Positions 44,447-52,571 of a stretch of 64,000 bases of DNA are shown here, one piece after another. How positions within the stretch are numbered: position 1 is the first letter of the stretch; each line of letters opens with the position of its first letter. Position numbers and translations under genes: made by a program. A model generated the notes under the pieces. That model had not been told where the DNA came from and did not search any database. It worked only from the letters and a program-made list of their open reading frames with translations. Source of the stretch: Niallia taxi (lineage in GTDB: Bacteria > Bacillota > Bacilli > Bacillales > Cytobacillaceae); NCBI RefSeq assembly GCF_004005475.1, contig NZ_RZTZ01000009.1, positions 124,001-188,000 of the forward strand. Reading direction: 5' to 3'.

Positions 44447-45109
44447 ATGACACCTTTAAGTTTTTTTATATACGTGCTAATAGCTGTTCTGATAACGAAC
44501 GTACCTTTAGTAGGAAAATATGTTTCTGTTATCGCTACTTTAGTACATGAAATTGGACATGGTATAGCAGCTATACTATGTGGAGGGAGATTAAAACAGA
44601 TACATTTATATGCAAACACAGAAGGGATGGCCTTAACAACTCATACAGATTGGTTCAGTAAATTCATCACTACTTTAGCAGGTTATATATTTACATCCGC
44701 ATTTGGATTGTTTTCCATCTGGATGATAAGTAAAGACGCAACAAAGCTATTGATATTTACTTACCTAGCCTTCTTGGTGCTAACACTGCTTCTGTGGATT
44801 AGGAATTTTTACGGTTTTATCTGGATCATTAGTTTTGGTAGTTTGTTTTTATTGCTTTTAGTCTATTCAACTGATTTTTATCAAGAGCAAATCATCTACT
44901 TAATTACTTGTATTATCTTCACGGAATCCATCAAGAGTGCATGTATCATTATGTATTTGAGTTTTAAGTATCCACATGATGCTGGGGATGCGACTAGTCT
45001 CAAAGAGATAATAAAAGTTATACCCGCTTCTATATGGGGTATCTTGTTCTTTGTGCAATCATTGTATTTCGGCTGGCAAGGAATACGACTAATTCTTAAT
45101 CAAGTGTAG
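44447..45109 (+). CDS. M50-like membrane metalloprotease
   Basis: 220 residues, five or six membrane segments. LVHEIGHGIAAILCGG carries the HExxH zinc motif (residues 33-37) in a transmembrane helix, the hallmark of site-2-protease (M50/SpoIVFB-type) enzymes, which cut substrates within the membrane. A second zinc ligand (DAGDATS with Asp near the C-terminal helix) is plausible. GGGAGG lies 8 nt upstream of the ATG. The substrate is unknown; the two neighbouring lipoproteins or a regulator are candidates. Confidence 0.8.
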   Translation: MTPLSFFIYVLIAVLITNVPLVGKYVSVIATLVHEIGHGIAAILCGGRLKQIHLYANTEGMALTTHTDWFSKFITTLAGYIFTSAFGLFSIWMISKDATKLLIFTYLAFLVLTLLLWIRNFYGFIWIISFGSLFLLLLVYSTDFYQEQIIYLITCIIFTESIKSACIIMYLSFKYPHDAGDATSLKEIIKVIPASIWGILFFVQSLYFGWQGIRLILNQV

Positions 45110-45584
45110 TATGTTAAAAAGCTTTTGATTTATCTGTAGCAAGTTTATATTTTTATTAATATATATGTTGTAATTTTTTTGGATTTTGGTGATTGCTTTT
45201 TTTGTGACCTGATCCTTGTAACCAACTCCTATAGGTGGCGAAATATACATGCTAACTCCCTAATTCTCGATTTTTATACGAAAAAAAGCCTTTGAGGTAT
45301 TGATAGAGAAAAACAGCATAAAATTATGCTGAAATTAAAGAAATCTATCAACCACAAAGGCTGCAATGTGTATTAGGTTACCGCATATCCAGTAAAGAGG
45401 ATTGCATAAAAACGAAAAAATATAAAAAAGTTATAACGGGATTATACTATTGAAAATACAATGTGACAATACAACTAATTTACAGAGAGAAGAATTTAAT
45501 AAGTATTAAACATTTGGATGAAGAGTTTTTGCACGGTATAAACAATCCAGTTTGTACATTAATTAGGATCTTTATATTCTCAAT
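45110..45584. other. Gene-free convergent region with a large hairpin
   Basis: No ORF. Contains the minus-strand hairpin described next. It separates the M50 gene (plus) from the AAA ATPase gene (minus). Confidence 0.55.
45281..45362 (-). terminator. Large hairpin with U-run after the AAA ATPase gene
   Basis: AGCCTTTG/CAAAGGCT stem with inner TTGATAGA/TCTATCAA and a terminal CAGCATAA/TTATGCTG arm, then TTTTTTT on the minus strand, 220 nt after the stop at 45585. Its architecture resembles the 4.9-kb leader, yet no minus-strand gene follows. Confidence 0.7.
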
Positions 45585-46838
45585 CTATTTTTCAATCCAT
45601 TTTAAGTAAAATGAGAAGAAGGGATCGACAATATAAATTCGGTCATTCTGAAAATCAATGGCAGGCTCTCTATTTGTATGGTCTTTTGCTAATTCAGCCA
45701 TTTTTTTAAGAACTTGGGAGACTTGCGTTTTATTTGGCATTGATTCCGAAGTTAATAATTCCTTGAGTTTCTCTCTAACTGTATCAACAGTAATAACAGT
45801 TTCATGAGTAAGATCGGAGAGGGCTATCATAACTGCATAATAAATGTCTCCTTCACTTCCATTTTTAAACTCTCTTTGTTTCCTATCTCGAGAAGGACCT
45901 GCTACCAATTTATCATAAAGTTCTTTAGAGGAATGATCTTTTACTATCCTTTGGTAAAATTTTTCATAATTAATATTCTCTGGTAAGTACTGCTTTTGCG
46001 GCATTTTTTCTACAACCTTATTTAACCTACAAAACCAATAACAAAAATCCTGCATTAAATGGGGGCTTTTATAACTTTCGCTAATGAAATTTTGAAAGAT
46101 AGAATCTGGGCATTCAATATCTAAGGCCTCAAACCCTTTTTTTGAAATCTCGTAGAGTTCCTCTCGCTCCCATGGTTCAATTCCTAATTGTATAACTCTG
46201 CCATCCATTTCTTTTTCAACTTTAATGGAATCTACTCCTCTATGAGGTACTGAGCACAATATAACTCTTAAACCAGAAGCAATAGGCTCTTTTAAAGCAC
46301 GAATTATTTCTGTTTGAATTTCAGGGGTACAATAATGAAAATCATCTATTATTAGTACTTTGTTTGTTTCTAGAAGAGATTCTATAGCAAGATGCAGAGG
46401 GTTAGGTGTAAATGTCTCTGATTCTTTTCCTGTAATTTTTTCAGATTCTGATTTTGAATCCGTACCTTCTAGTCTAGCTTTAAACCAGCCCCAAATCCCA
46501 GCTTCTCCAACTACTTTGATAGTTGATGTTTCTTTTTGCTCAGCTTCTTTTCCTTTATCTCTATTATAGCTATTAGCTACAGCCAACTTATTGATAATTG
46601 TGGACCATAAAACTTCACTAGTTTTAATTGCTCCACCTGATATGAGAATAAAGTCATCATTTGATATTGTTTTCTTACATAATGTTGTTTTCCCAATCTT
46701 AGTAGGACCAGATATAGAGATTATTTTACCTTTTATTTCTAAATCCAAAGCTAAATTATATTCCAATTCTAAACTTTCTCTTGAATTATAAGTTATACTA
46801 GGGACACCACCAGCTGTAAATACTTCAGAGATTCTCAT
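45585..46838 (-). CDS. AAA/STAND-like ATPase, 417 aa
   Basis: Walker A ISISGPTKIGKTTLCKK near residue 43, Walker B VLIIDDFHY near 163, sensor-like RVILCSVPHRG near 195, and a C-terminal winged-helix ending VDPFFSFYLKWIEK, a motif typical of ORC/SWACOS-type ATPases with a DPFFxFYL signature. A single gene, divergent from the XRE regulator, with a strong hairpin after it. Often such ATPases belong to defence or plasmid maintenance; that is only a hypothesis here. Confidence 0.72.
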   Translation of the reverse strand: MRISEVFTAGGVPSITYNSRESLELEYNLALDLEIKGKIISISGPTKIGKTTLCKKTISNDDFILISGGAIKTSEVLWSTIINKLAVANSYNRDKGKEAEQKETSTIKVVGEAGIWGWFKARLEGTDSKSESEKITGKESETFTPNPLHLAIESLLETNKVLIIDDFHYCTPEIQTEIIRALKEPIASGLRVILCSVPHRGVDSIKVEKEMDGRVIQLGIEPWEREELYEISKKGFEALDIECPDSIFQNFISESYKSPHLMQDFCYWFCRLNKVVEKMPQKQYLPENINYEKFYQRIVKDHSSKELYDKLVAGPSRDRKQREFKNGSEGDIYYAVMIALSDLTHETVITVDTVREKLKELLTSESMPNKTQVSQVLKKMAELAKDHTNREPAIDFQNDRIYIVDPFFSFYLKWIEK

Positions 46839-46993
46839 AGTAAGTTATCGTCCTTTTTCTATATAACTCTTATGATTTTTCATAAGGTGTTTATCTTTTA
46901 TATTATAAAAAAACAGACATCATCACAATTATTTTGCAATGTTTACTAGTAATAAAATACTGTATTCATTTAAGATTATTAATTTATAGTAGA

Positions 46994-47021
46994 TTGATAT
47001 AATTATATATTTTAATATGAT
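46994..47021 (+). promoter_or_regulatory. Promoter of the XRE-CpaE-like operon
   Basis: TTGATA at 46994-46999, 16 bp, then TATGAT at 47016-47021 (also TATAAT at 47021-47026). It lies just before the 47.05-kb leader hairpin. Confidence 0.5.
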
Positions 47022-47050
47022 ATAATTATAAAAAAATAATTTAAAAGCGA

Positions 47051-47101
47051 AAACCGCTAAAGCAGACTCTTACATAGTAAGAGTTGTTTTAGCGGTTTTT
47101 T
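47051..47101 (+). promoter_or_regulatory. Leader terminator hairpin upstream of the XRE gene
   Basis: AACCGCTAAA/TTTAGCGGTT stem with inner ACTCTTAC/GTAAGAGT and TTTTTT, 35 nt before the start codon. The upstream gene is on the other strand, so this is a genuine promoter-proximal terminator. Confidence 0.75.
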
Positions 47102-47134
47102 GCGTTCTAAACATTAAACAGAGGGGTAAACAAT

Positions 47135-47368
47135 ATGAAATTTAATCAGATCACTATTGAAGATGATGTAGAACGATTACTCATCTTACGAAAACGTCTT
47201 AATTTGAATCAATTTCAGTTAGCGAAGGAATTAAAGATAAGTAAAAGTTACTTAGTTAAAATTGAAAATAGATCCTTGCCGTTGTCATCTGCTTTTATAA
47301 AAAAAATAAATGATTATCTGAACCGGGAGAAGATACTTTATGAAAAAAATCTATACTTCGATAAATAA
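47135..47368 (+). CDS. XRE-family transcriptional regulator, 77 aa
   Basis: Helix-turn-helix RLLILRKRLNLNQFQLAKEL with the recognition helix ISKSYLVKIENRSLPL, the Cro/CI-like form. GAGGGG lies 7-8 nt before the ATG. It overlaps the CpaE-like gene by 29 bp and presumably controls this operon. Confidence 0.82.
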   Translation: MKFNQITIEDDVERLLILRKRLNLNQFQLAKELKISKSYLVKIENRSLPLSSAFIKKINDYLNREKILYEKNLYFDK

Positions 47369-48755
47369 TGCTGATCTCTTTGCTGGTTTAGACAGCCCTA
47401 CATTTGAAATTAACTATGTAGAGGAAAAAAAAACAATAGAAAATATGGAGGAATATGATTTAGTTGTTCTTATGATCTCTTCCGATTCTATTCTACCAGC
47501 TCTTGAACCTGTTGACACAGATGTTTTTGTTTTAGATGAGAATGGCTTACTTAAACAGATTCCTACCCATATCAAAGTATTTCCTGATATGAGTGCACTG
47601 AAAAAAGCAATTCTATTATGGACGCTTACTAATAAGAGTATAAAAAGATCAAAGGAAGGCTCTCCTAAACCAAAGCAGACTCAAAATGAAACAGCTGCTG
47701 TATTACAAACCGACAATAAAATTACGGGAAATAAACCTCTACAAAAGGAAGAGGATCCATTTAATAAGGAAAATGATAAGGATAAGGATAAGAAATCACC
47801 AACGGATGACGATATTGTAATGAATGAAATAGAAGAAGTGAATAGTGCCCCTCCTATACTTATTGAAGAGGATTATCCTTCTAAAGAAATGCCTGCTGAA
47901 TATGAAGAAGCAAAAAATAAGGTGAATATTATGCGTAATTCCTATGTGTTTAAAGGAAAAGCATATCCAAACAATCAGACTATTGGAATATGGTCGCCAC
48001 TTTCTCGTATTGGAGTAACCACTTTCATCATCAATTACGCCATTTTTCTACAGGCTAATAAAATTCAAACCGCTGTTATAGAAGGGATCAAGGGTAAGTA
48101 CCTTCAACATATCATTGAAAGATATGAAGAAAAGCCGAGTAATTATAAGTCTTTTATGGAGGTATTCCATCTAGAGGATAAAGCTATTCTAAATATGGAT
48201 ATCAGTCAAATCCATTGGTATTACAAGGGAGTTTTGTGGTTACCTATAGGAGATAAGGATAAGGATTATATCTGGAATGAAAGCTTTTTAAATGTGTATT
48301 TCCAATTTTTCCGTTACCATGATGTAGTTCTGGTGGATTTACCGAATGGAGAAATGCAACAAGAAACCTTGGCTAGTTTACAACACATGGATGAATTATG
48401 GATCGTCATAGATAATTCCATGGATATTCTACTATGGAAGAGTTACATACAAAGTATTCAAAAAGACTTTAATAAGCCTATCAAGCTCTTATTTAATCGA
48501 AAAATGCCATTCAGTAAACCGGAAGAGTTTGCGAAAGAATTAGAATTACCTTTGGTGGCAGCATTACCGGATCTAACAGAAGAACATTACAAGAACCAAT
48601 TTGAGAATCACGCACTCATCGAGCATACCGCCGTTTTCAATAAGTTACTAGATCCTTTTCGCTTAATTACACAGGAGTTAGGTGTTGAAATCCCACCATC
48701 TAGGAAGTTAATGATGATGAACTACCTAAGGAAATTTATCCCCTTAAAAGGTTGA
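47340..48755 (+). CDS. CpaE/MinD-like protein, 471 aa, degenerate P-loop
   Basis: N-terminal 115 residues are receiver-like (YDLVVLMISSDSILPAL), followed by an acidic, disordered linker (DKDKDKKSPTDDD) and a MinD/CpaE fold: TIGIWSPLSRIGVTTFIINY (no Lys in the nucleotide loop), IQTAVIEGIKGKYL, DVVLVDLPNGEMQQ, ELWIVIDNSMD. Third such protein in the window; the other two are in the Tad operon. GGGAG is 10 nt before the ATG. Positioning of the T4SS or of the plasmid is plausible. Confidence 0.7.
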   Translation: MKKIYTSINNADLFAGLDSPTFEINYVEEKKTIENMEEYDLVVLMISSDSILPALEPVDTDVFVLDENGLLKQIPTHIKVFPDMSALKKAILLWTLTNKSIKRSKEGSPKPKQTQNETAAVLQTDNKITGNKPLQKEEDPFNKENDKDKDKKSPTDDDIVMNEIEEVNSAPPILIEEDYPSKEMPAEYEEAKNKVNIMRNSYVFKGKAYPNNQTIGIWSPLSRIGVTTFIINYAIFLQANKIQTAVIEGIKGKYLQHIIERYEEKPSNYKSFMEVFHLEDKAILNMDISQIHWYYKGVLWLPIGDKDKDYIWNESFLNVYFQFFRYHDVVLVDLPNGEMQQETLASLQHMDELWIVIDNSMDILLWKSYIQSIQKDFNKPIKLLFNRKMPFSKPEEFAKELELPLVAALPDLTEEHYKNQFENHALIEHTAVFNKLLDPFRLITQELGVEIPPSRKLMMMNYLRKFIPLKG

Positions 48756-48853
48756 TTCTGAATCCTTGCTAATGCTATTATGAAAACATAATTTTTATTG
48801 AATTTTTCATTTTTTAGCTATCTTTATAGATAAGCAGGGAACTAAGAATAGAA

Positions 48854-48919
48854 CGGACTTTGGTTCGTAGTTTTGTGAGGTTTTTGACCAACATAACTAC
48901 CCAAAGTCCGTTTTTTTTT
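48854..48919 (+). promoter_or_regulatory. Leader hairpin before the DUF4258 gene
   Basis: CGGACTTTGG/CCAAAGTCCG with an inner arm GTAGTT/AACTAC, then nine T residues, 22 nt before the start. Upstream of it TATAGAT suggests a promoter. It may also terminate the preceding operon. Confidence 0.7.
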
Positions 48920-48940
48920 ACAAAATCGGGGGTGAAGGTA

Positions 48941-49234
48941 TTGAAATTAAAAGAAATCAAAAAAGTGTTAATGACAGGAAAAGGCGTTATTAAAATAAGT
49001 ATGCATACAAAGGAGCGCTTAGTAAAAAGAGGATATTCTAAAGGAGACATAGTAAGTGCTATTTTTACAGGCTCCGTTAGTGAGATTCAAGGGTATAACA
49101 AAATTTCTATTTTAGGTAGGGATAAAGATCATAATCCAATTGTAGTAGTTATAGCCAAAAAAAGGGCATCTTACTACAAAGTAGTAACAGTGATGCCCCC
49201 TATAGACCGAAGTAGATTCAGAGAGTGCATTTAA
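48941..49234 (+). CDS. DUF4258-domain protein, 97 aa
   Basis: KISMHTKERLVKRGYSKGDI, then IFTGSVSEIQGYNKISILGR and a C-terminal PIVVVIAKKRASYYKVVTVM: the usual DUF4258 pattern, distantly RelE-like. It may act as an RNA-targeting toxin or accessory; no partner antitoxin is seen. The TTG at 48941 follows GGGGGTG by 6 nt. In-frame upstream codons lie within the leader hairpin. Confidence 0.75.
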   Translation: MKLKEIKKVLMTGKGVIKISMHTKERLVKRGYSKGDIVSAIFTGSVSEIQGYNKISILGRDKDHNPIVVVIAKKRASYYKVVTVMPPIDRSRFRECI

Positions 49235-49268
49235 ATAAAAGAATTAAGTTATGGAGGAGTGTGCCATT

Positions 49269-50528
49269 ATGGTTAAATTAATGAGAAAGACAAGACTACA
49301 AGATTGGTATGAATACTATCGTACTCCATGTCCTATCTGTGGTCATACAGGAGGATGTATGGGGCATAAAGACGGAGAGGTAGTTGCTTGCATTAGAGTA
49401 ATTAGTGAAAAGCATTTTTCTAAAAACTCTGCTTTACCTAGTTATTTACACTACTTAAAAGGCGAATCAAAAAGAAAAATTAGTAAAGAAGAGGTATCGG
49501 AGTTTACCCAAGGAAATCAGAAGAAAGAAGATGTAACACTCGATACCGTTTATCAAGCGTTCCTTGAATCGCTGGAGCTTGATGATGTTCATTATGAGCA
49601 CTTGATATCCAAAGAAAGACAACTTTCCGATAAGCAAGTAATGATTAGAAATTATCGCAGCTTTCCAGACAAGCCATGGAATGTAGTGAAAAAAATTACG
49701 GAACTCACGGGTATGGAGGACTTTTCAGGTATTCCTGGATTTTATCAGTATAAAAACTTTTGGACTATCGCTGGAATGAAGGGGATCTTAATTCCTTTCC
49801 GAAATCACTACAACCAAATTGTTGGATTTCAATATCGAATTGATAATCCACCTAATGTAGCTGAGGTAAAAACAAATGGAACCGATTTAAAGGCAAAAGT
49901 ACTTACTCAACCAAATACGGTGCAAATTTCTTTAAAAGGAGAAATCCTTCAGGAAACGAACATTCCCGTTTCAAAGGAATGGACTACCATCTCTCAAGAT
50001 AATGAAATACTAGGTTGGGTGAGAGTAGTGAAAGGAAATCGATATTATTGGTTGAGTTCTTCTAATAAAACGAATGGGACTGGGTCTGGTAATCCTGCGC
50101 CTTTACATATTGCTGTCCCATCCTCCCAACTCGTTAATTGGGAGCCTGGTAAACTTCATAAAGCGAAGTCAGCATGGTTAGGTGAAGGTCCACTAAAAGG
50201 TGATATAGCTGTAGATTGTATGGAGAAATTATATGATCCATTAGAGTTAGAGGATATAGGAACAACTTTTGTTTCTTTACCCGGTGTTGGTGCATGGAGG
50301 TTAGCTATTCCGGTATTAAAAGATATGGGTGTTGAAACAGTTAACTTGTGTTTCGATGCAGATGCAGTTTCCAATCCCCATGTTAGACAACATTTAATGG
50401 AATGTGCCAAGCAATTAAAAGTAGATGGATTTAGCGCAAACCTAGTTATCTGGAATGCAGAAGAAGGCAAAGGAATAGATGATCTCTTTTTATCTAATCA
50501 ATTGCCACACATCAAAAGAATGTTTTAA
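49269..50528 (+). CDS. DUF3854/Toprim-like protein, plasmid primase candidate
   Basis: 419 residues. N-terminal zinc-type CPICGHTGGCMGHKDG, with a later Cys, resembles a primase zinc ribbon. The C-terminal half reads WLGEGPLKGDIA, FVSLPGVGAWRLAIPVL and VNLCFDADAVSNPH: a Toprim-like active-site fold with E and DAD acidic residues, as in DUF3854. Probably makes primers on the transferred strand or in plasmid replication. The ATG at 49269 has GGAGGAG 9 nt upstream; an earlier ATG (49251) is part of that site. Confidence 0.78.
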   Translation: MVKLMRKTRLQDWYEYYRTPCPICGHTGGCMGHKDGEVVACIRVISEKHFSKNSALPSYLHYLKGESKRKISKEEVSEFTQGNQKKEDVTLDTVYQAFLESLELDDVHYEHLISKERQLSDKQVMIRNYRSFPDKPWNVVKKITELTGMEDFSGIPGFYQYKNFWTIAGMKGILIPFRNHYNQIVGFQYRIDNPPNVAEVKTNGTDLKAKVLTQPNTVQISLKGEILQETNIPVSKEWTTISQDNEILGWVRVVKGNRYYWLSSSNKTNGTGSGNPAPLHIAVPSSQLVNWEPGKLHKAKSAWLGEGPLKGDIAVDCMEKLYDPLELEDIGTTFVSLPGVGAWRLAIPVLKDMGVETVNLCFDADAVSNPHVRQHLMECAKQLKVDGFSANLVIWNAEEGKGIDDLFLSNQLPHIKRMF

Positions 50529-50551
50529 ATAAAGAATAATATTTAAAAAAT

Positions 50552-50573
50552 GAGCCCCTAAATTAGGCTCTTA
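50552..50573 (+). terminator. Weak intrinsic terminator after the Toprim-like gene
   Basis: GAGCC/GGCTC stem with a 9-nt loop and TTATTTCTTT tail. Confidence 0.55.
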
Positions 50574-50651
50574 TTTCTTTAGTAATAGGACACGATTAAG
50601 AAGAAGCTATATGTTCTAAAGGAAAGTTTTGCAAAGGATTATCGTATAGGT

Positions 50652-50993
50652 TTGAATTCAGCATCTACTGATGGTAAAATTACACTACCCAATAATCATT
50701 GTATTATAGGGGATTTAATAAAACCGAGCTTATTAGAAAAGGGTGAGGATTTTGTGAGAAAAATAGTTAAAGAAATTGAAGATAATAATACTACTTTCAA
50801 CCATAGAGCTCATGAATATGAACCCAACAGAATTGAAACCCTTCTTTATTTAGATGAGGAGGTTTCCCGAACAAATTGGAAACCTACAATAGGTGTGTTA
50901 AGTCCCGTTGAGGCCCAACAGTTTATTACTGAAGCCTTTGAAGAATTAAAGACTATAAATTTTAAAGAGGTAACAGCAATTTTAGAGAAATAA
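50652..50993 (+). CDS. Hypothetical protein, 113 aa
   Basis: Acidic and helical; no family recognised. TTG start with a weak upstream site, so the N-terminus is uncertain. Ends at a terminator. Confidence 0.5.
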   Translation: MNSASTDGKITLPNNHCIIGDLIKPSLLEKGEDFVRKIVKEIEDNNTTFNHRAHEYEPNRIETLLYLDEEVSRTNWKPTIGVLSPVEAQQFITEAFEELKTINFKEVTAILEK

Positions 50994-51016
50994 TTGATTT
51001 GATTTATATTTATTCC

Positions 51017-51043
51017 AAGGACTCTTTCATAGAGTCCTTTTTT
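51017..51043 (+). terminator. Intrinsic terminator
   Basis: AAGGACTCT/AGAGTCCTT stem with a 5-nt loop, then TTTTTT. Confidence 0.85.
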
Positions 51044-51117
51044 ATACCACAAGCTTGGAGGATTGTTTGAATACAATAGTAAATAGTAAAAGAGTGAATA
51101 TAGAAGGGAGTAAAGTA

Positions 51118-51456
51118 ATGGTTAGAAAGAAGGTAAACAATATGTCTATGCTTTCTGATGATGCAGTACTTAGTCCATTTGAAGACGAACATGTGGAAGT
51201 GAAAGTTCCAGAGTATATAAAGGTTGCAGACGCCGCAAGAATAATGGGGGTTAGCACACAAATGATCCGTAAATTTTGTGTGGAAGGGAAGCTTAAAGCA
51301 CAACAATCTATGCCAGGAAGTGGTAGGTGGAAAATAAAAGCTTCTGAGCTGATGCATTACCCCGGATGGGATGATTTTATTAAAAGAAAAAAAGCTACAA
51401 GGGAAAAATCAAAAGCACTAGCAGAGTTTATGGATGGAAATAACGGGTCATTGTAG
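51118..51456 (+). CDS. HTH_17 (excisionase/MerR-like) regulator, 112 aa
   Basis: IKVADAARIMGVSTQMIRKF and the wing GKLKAQQSMPGSGRWKIKAS form a MerR-like HTH. GAAGGGAG lies 7 nt before the ATG at 51118; a TTG at 51067 with GGAGG is an alternative. It directly precedes the T4SS promoter and is a natural candidate for its regulator. Confidence 0.72.
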   Translation: MVRKKVNNMSMLSDDAVLSPFEDEHVEVKVPEYIKVADAARIMGVSTQMIRKFCVEGKLKAQQSMPGSGRWKIKASELMHYPGWDDFIKRKKATREKSKALAEFMDGNNGSL

Positions 51457-51599
51457 AGTCTGTTGATCTTGAAATAATCCATCTATATAGTCCTAATTTA
51501 TTATACGTTTTCTAAGATCTATACTTAAAATAAGAATAACAGGTTATATGTACCCAACTTTAACTTAATCCTACTAAATCAAAAGTAGCAAAAAATGGC

Positions 51600-51628
51600 T
51601 TGACCGCTTAAAGCTTTTTTATTATGAT
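51600..51628 (+). promoter_or_regulatory. Sigma-A-type promoter of the T4SS operon
   Basis: TTGACC (51600-51605), 17-bp spacer, TATGAT (51623-51628). Transcription would start near 51635, so the 51659-51717 hairpin is in the leader. Confidence 0.75.
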
Positions 51629-51650
51629 AAGGGTACAAATAAAAAACGAA

Positions 51651-51724
51651 CGGGAGTGCCCCGAAAAACTATGAGTAGTACATATTCACGTATGTATATA
51701 CCCATAGCTTTTCGGGGTTTTTTT
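51651..51724 (+). promoter_or_regulatory. GGGAGTGCCCC leader hairpin of the T4SS operon
   Basis: CGGGAGTGCCCCGAAAAAC, a long stem ending GTTTTTCGGGG-like complement (AGCTTTTCGGGG) and seven T residues, 44 nt before the pilin start. The preceding gene ends 140 nt before the promoter, so this is a genuine leader terminator. Confidence 0.78.
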
Positions 51725-51767
51725 ATGTTCATTTTTTATAATTTTCTATTCTCAGGAGGATAAAAAT

Positions 51768-52154
51768 ATGAATTTCGCAATTCAAAAAGCAAAAATGGTT
51801 AGGGATATTCCATATTACTTAACCGCAGCATTCATGGTTTATTTGTTTACTTCGGTTCCAGAAAATGCCCTGGCAGCGTGGAAAAAAGCAGGGATTGCAA
51901 CAAACGGAGGATCTGCACAAAACTCCAAAATCTTTGATGATTTAAACAATGTCATTTACCTAATTACAGCGGTTGGTGGATTCTGGTCCCTAGGATGCCT
52001 AATCTTCTCTGGTATGAAATTATCCGCAGCGCAAGGTGGTAATCCACAAGCTCGTACACAAGGTATTATCGGTCTAGTAATGGCTGGTGTCGGTGTATTC
52101 GTTATTGTTAAAGCGAAAACAATCGCAGGTTATTTCGCAGGATTTGGAGCTTAA
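51768..52154 (+). CDS. VirB2/TrbC-like conjugative pilin-type protein, 128 aa
   Basis: N-terminal signal-like segment (about residues 16-38, with ENALAAW where cleavage after ALA is plausible), then two TM helices (VIYLITAVGGFWSLGCLIFS and IGLVMAGVGVFVIV) joined by a short loop (AAQGGNPQARTQG): the usual VirB2 layout. Good AGGAGG site 7 nt upstream. First gene of the T4SS operon. A hairpin after the stop may keep its message level higher than that of the downstream genes. Confidence 0.75.
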   Translation: MNFAIQKAKMVRDIPYYLTAAFMVYLFTSVPENALAAWKKAGIATNGGSAQNSKIFDDLNNVIYLITAVGGFWSLGCLIFSGMKLSAAQGGNPQARTQGIIGLVMAGVGVFVIVKAKTIAGYFAGFGA

Positions 52155-52181
52155 TATATACACTATTAAGCAAAAATTTAA

Positions 52182-52208
52182 CCCCTCTATGAACAATATA
52201 GAGGGGTG
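52182..52208 (+). terminator. Intra-operon hairpin after the pilin gene
   Basis: CCCCTCTAT/ATAGAGGGG stem with a short A/T loop; no strong U-run, so probably an mRNA stabiliser or weak attenuator rather than a full stop. Confidence 0.55.
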
Positions 52209-52229
52209 CCTTTATAAAGGAGAATGAAG

Positions 52230-52571
52230 TTGAGAAAAGTGACTGTACCAATTGATATGAGTAGCGAACAGAAATCTATATTAGGAATTATCTCGACTAG
52301 GCAACTTATCTATTTGATTTCAGGTGGTGCGATTGCATATGCCTATATCCCTTCTGTTTTCAAACTATTCCCAGGAATTATCGCAGGAGTTATAGGTTGT
52401 GTTATTTCCGTCGTTCCTCTAGCCGTAATTATCTTCATTTTTGGATTTCTAAAGAAAAGTAAACTACACCTCCATTATGATCAATATTTCCTGATTAAGT
52501 TAGGGTATAAAAACCAAATTGGAATTTGGAGAAGAGGTACTAAACCGAAAGATTGGATGGTGAACAAATAA
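52230..52571 (+). CDS. PrgI/VirB3-like T4SS membrane protein, 113 aa
   Basis: Starts with RKVTVPIDMSSEQKSILGII; STRQLIYLISGGAIAYAYIP and the following hydrophobic stretch form two TM helices. The layout, including the C-terminal HYDQYFLIKLGYKNQIGIWRR, matches the PrgI family (VirB3 equivalent). The TTG at 52230 has AAGGAG 7 nt upstream; an ATG six bases earlier overlaps it. The stop overlaps the next start (TAATG). Confidence 0.85.
   Translation: MRKVTVPIDMSSEQKSILGIISTRQLIYLISGGAIAYAYIPSVFKLFPGIIAGVIGCVISVVPLAVIIFIFGFLKKSKLHLHYDQYFLIKLGYKNQIGIWRRGTKPKDWMVNK

Noticed and set aside
51010-51357. Minus-strand 115-codon frame
   Set aside because: Opposite to the HTH regulator and terminator; no site.
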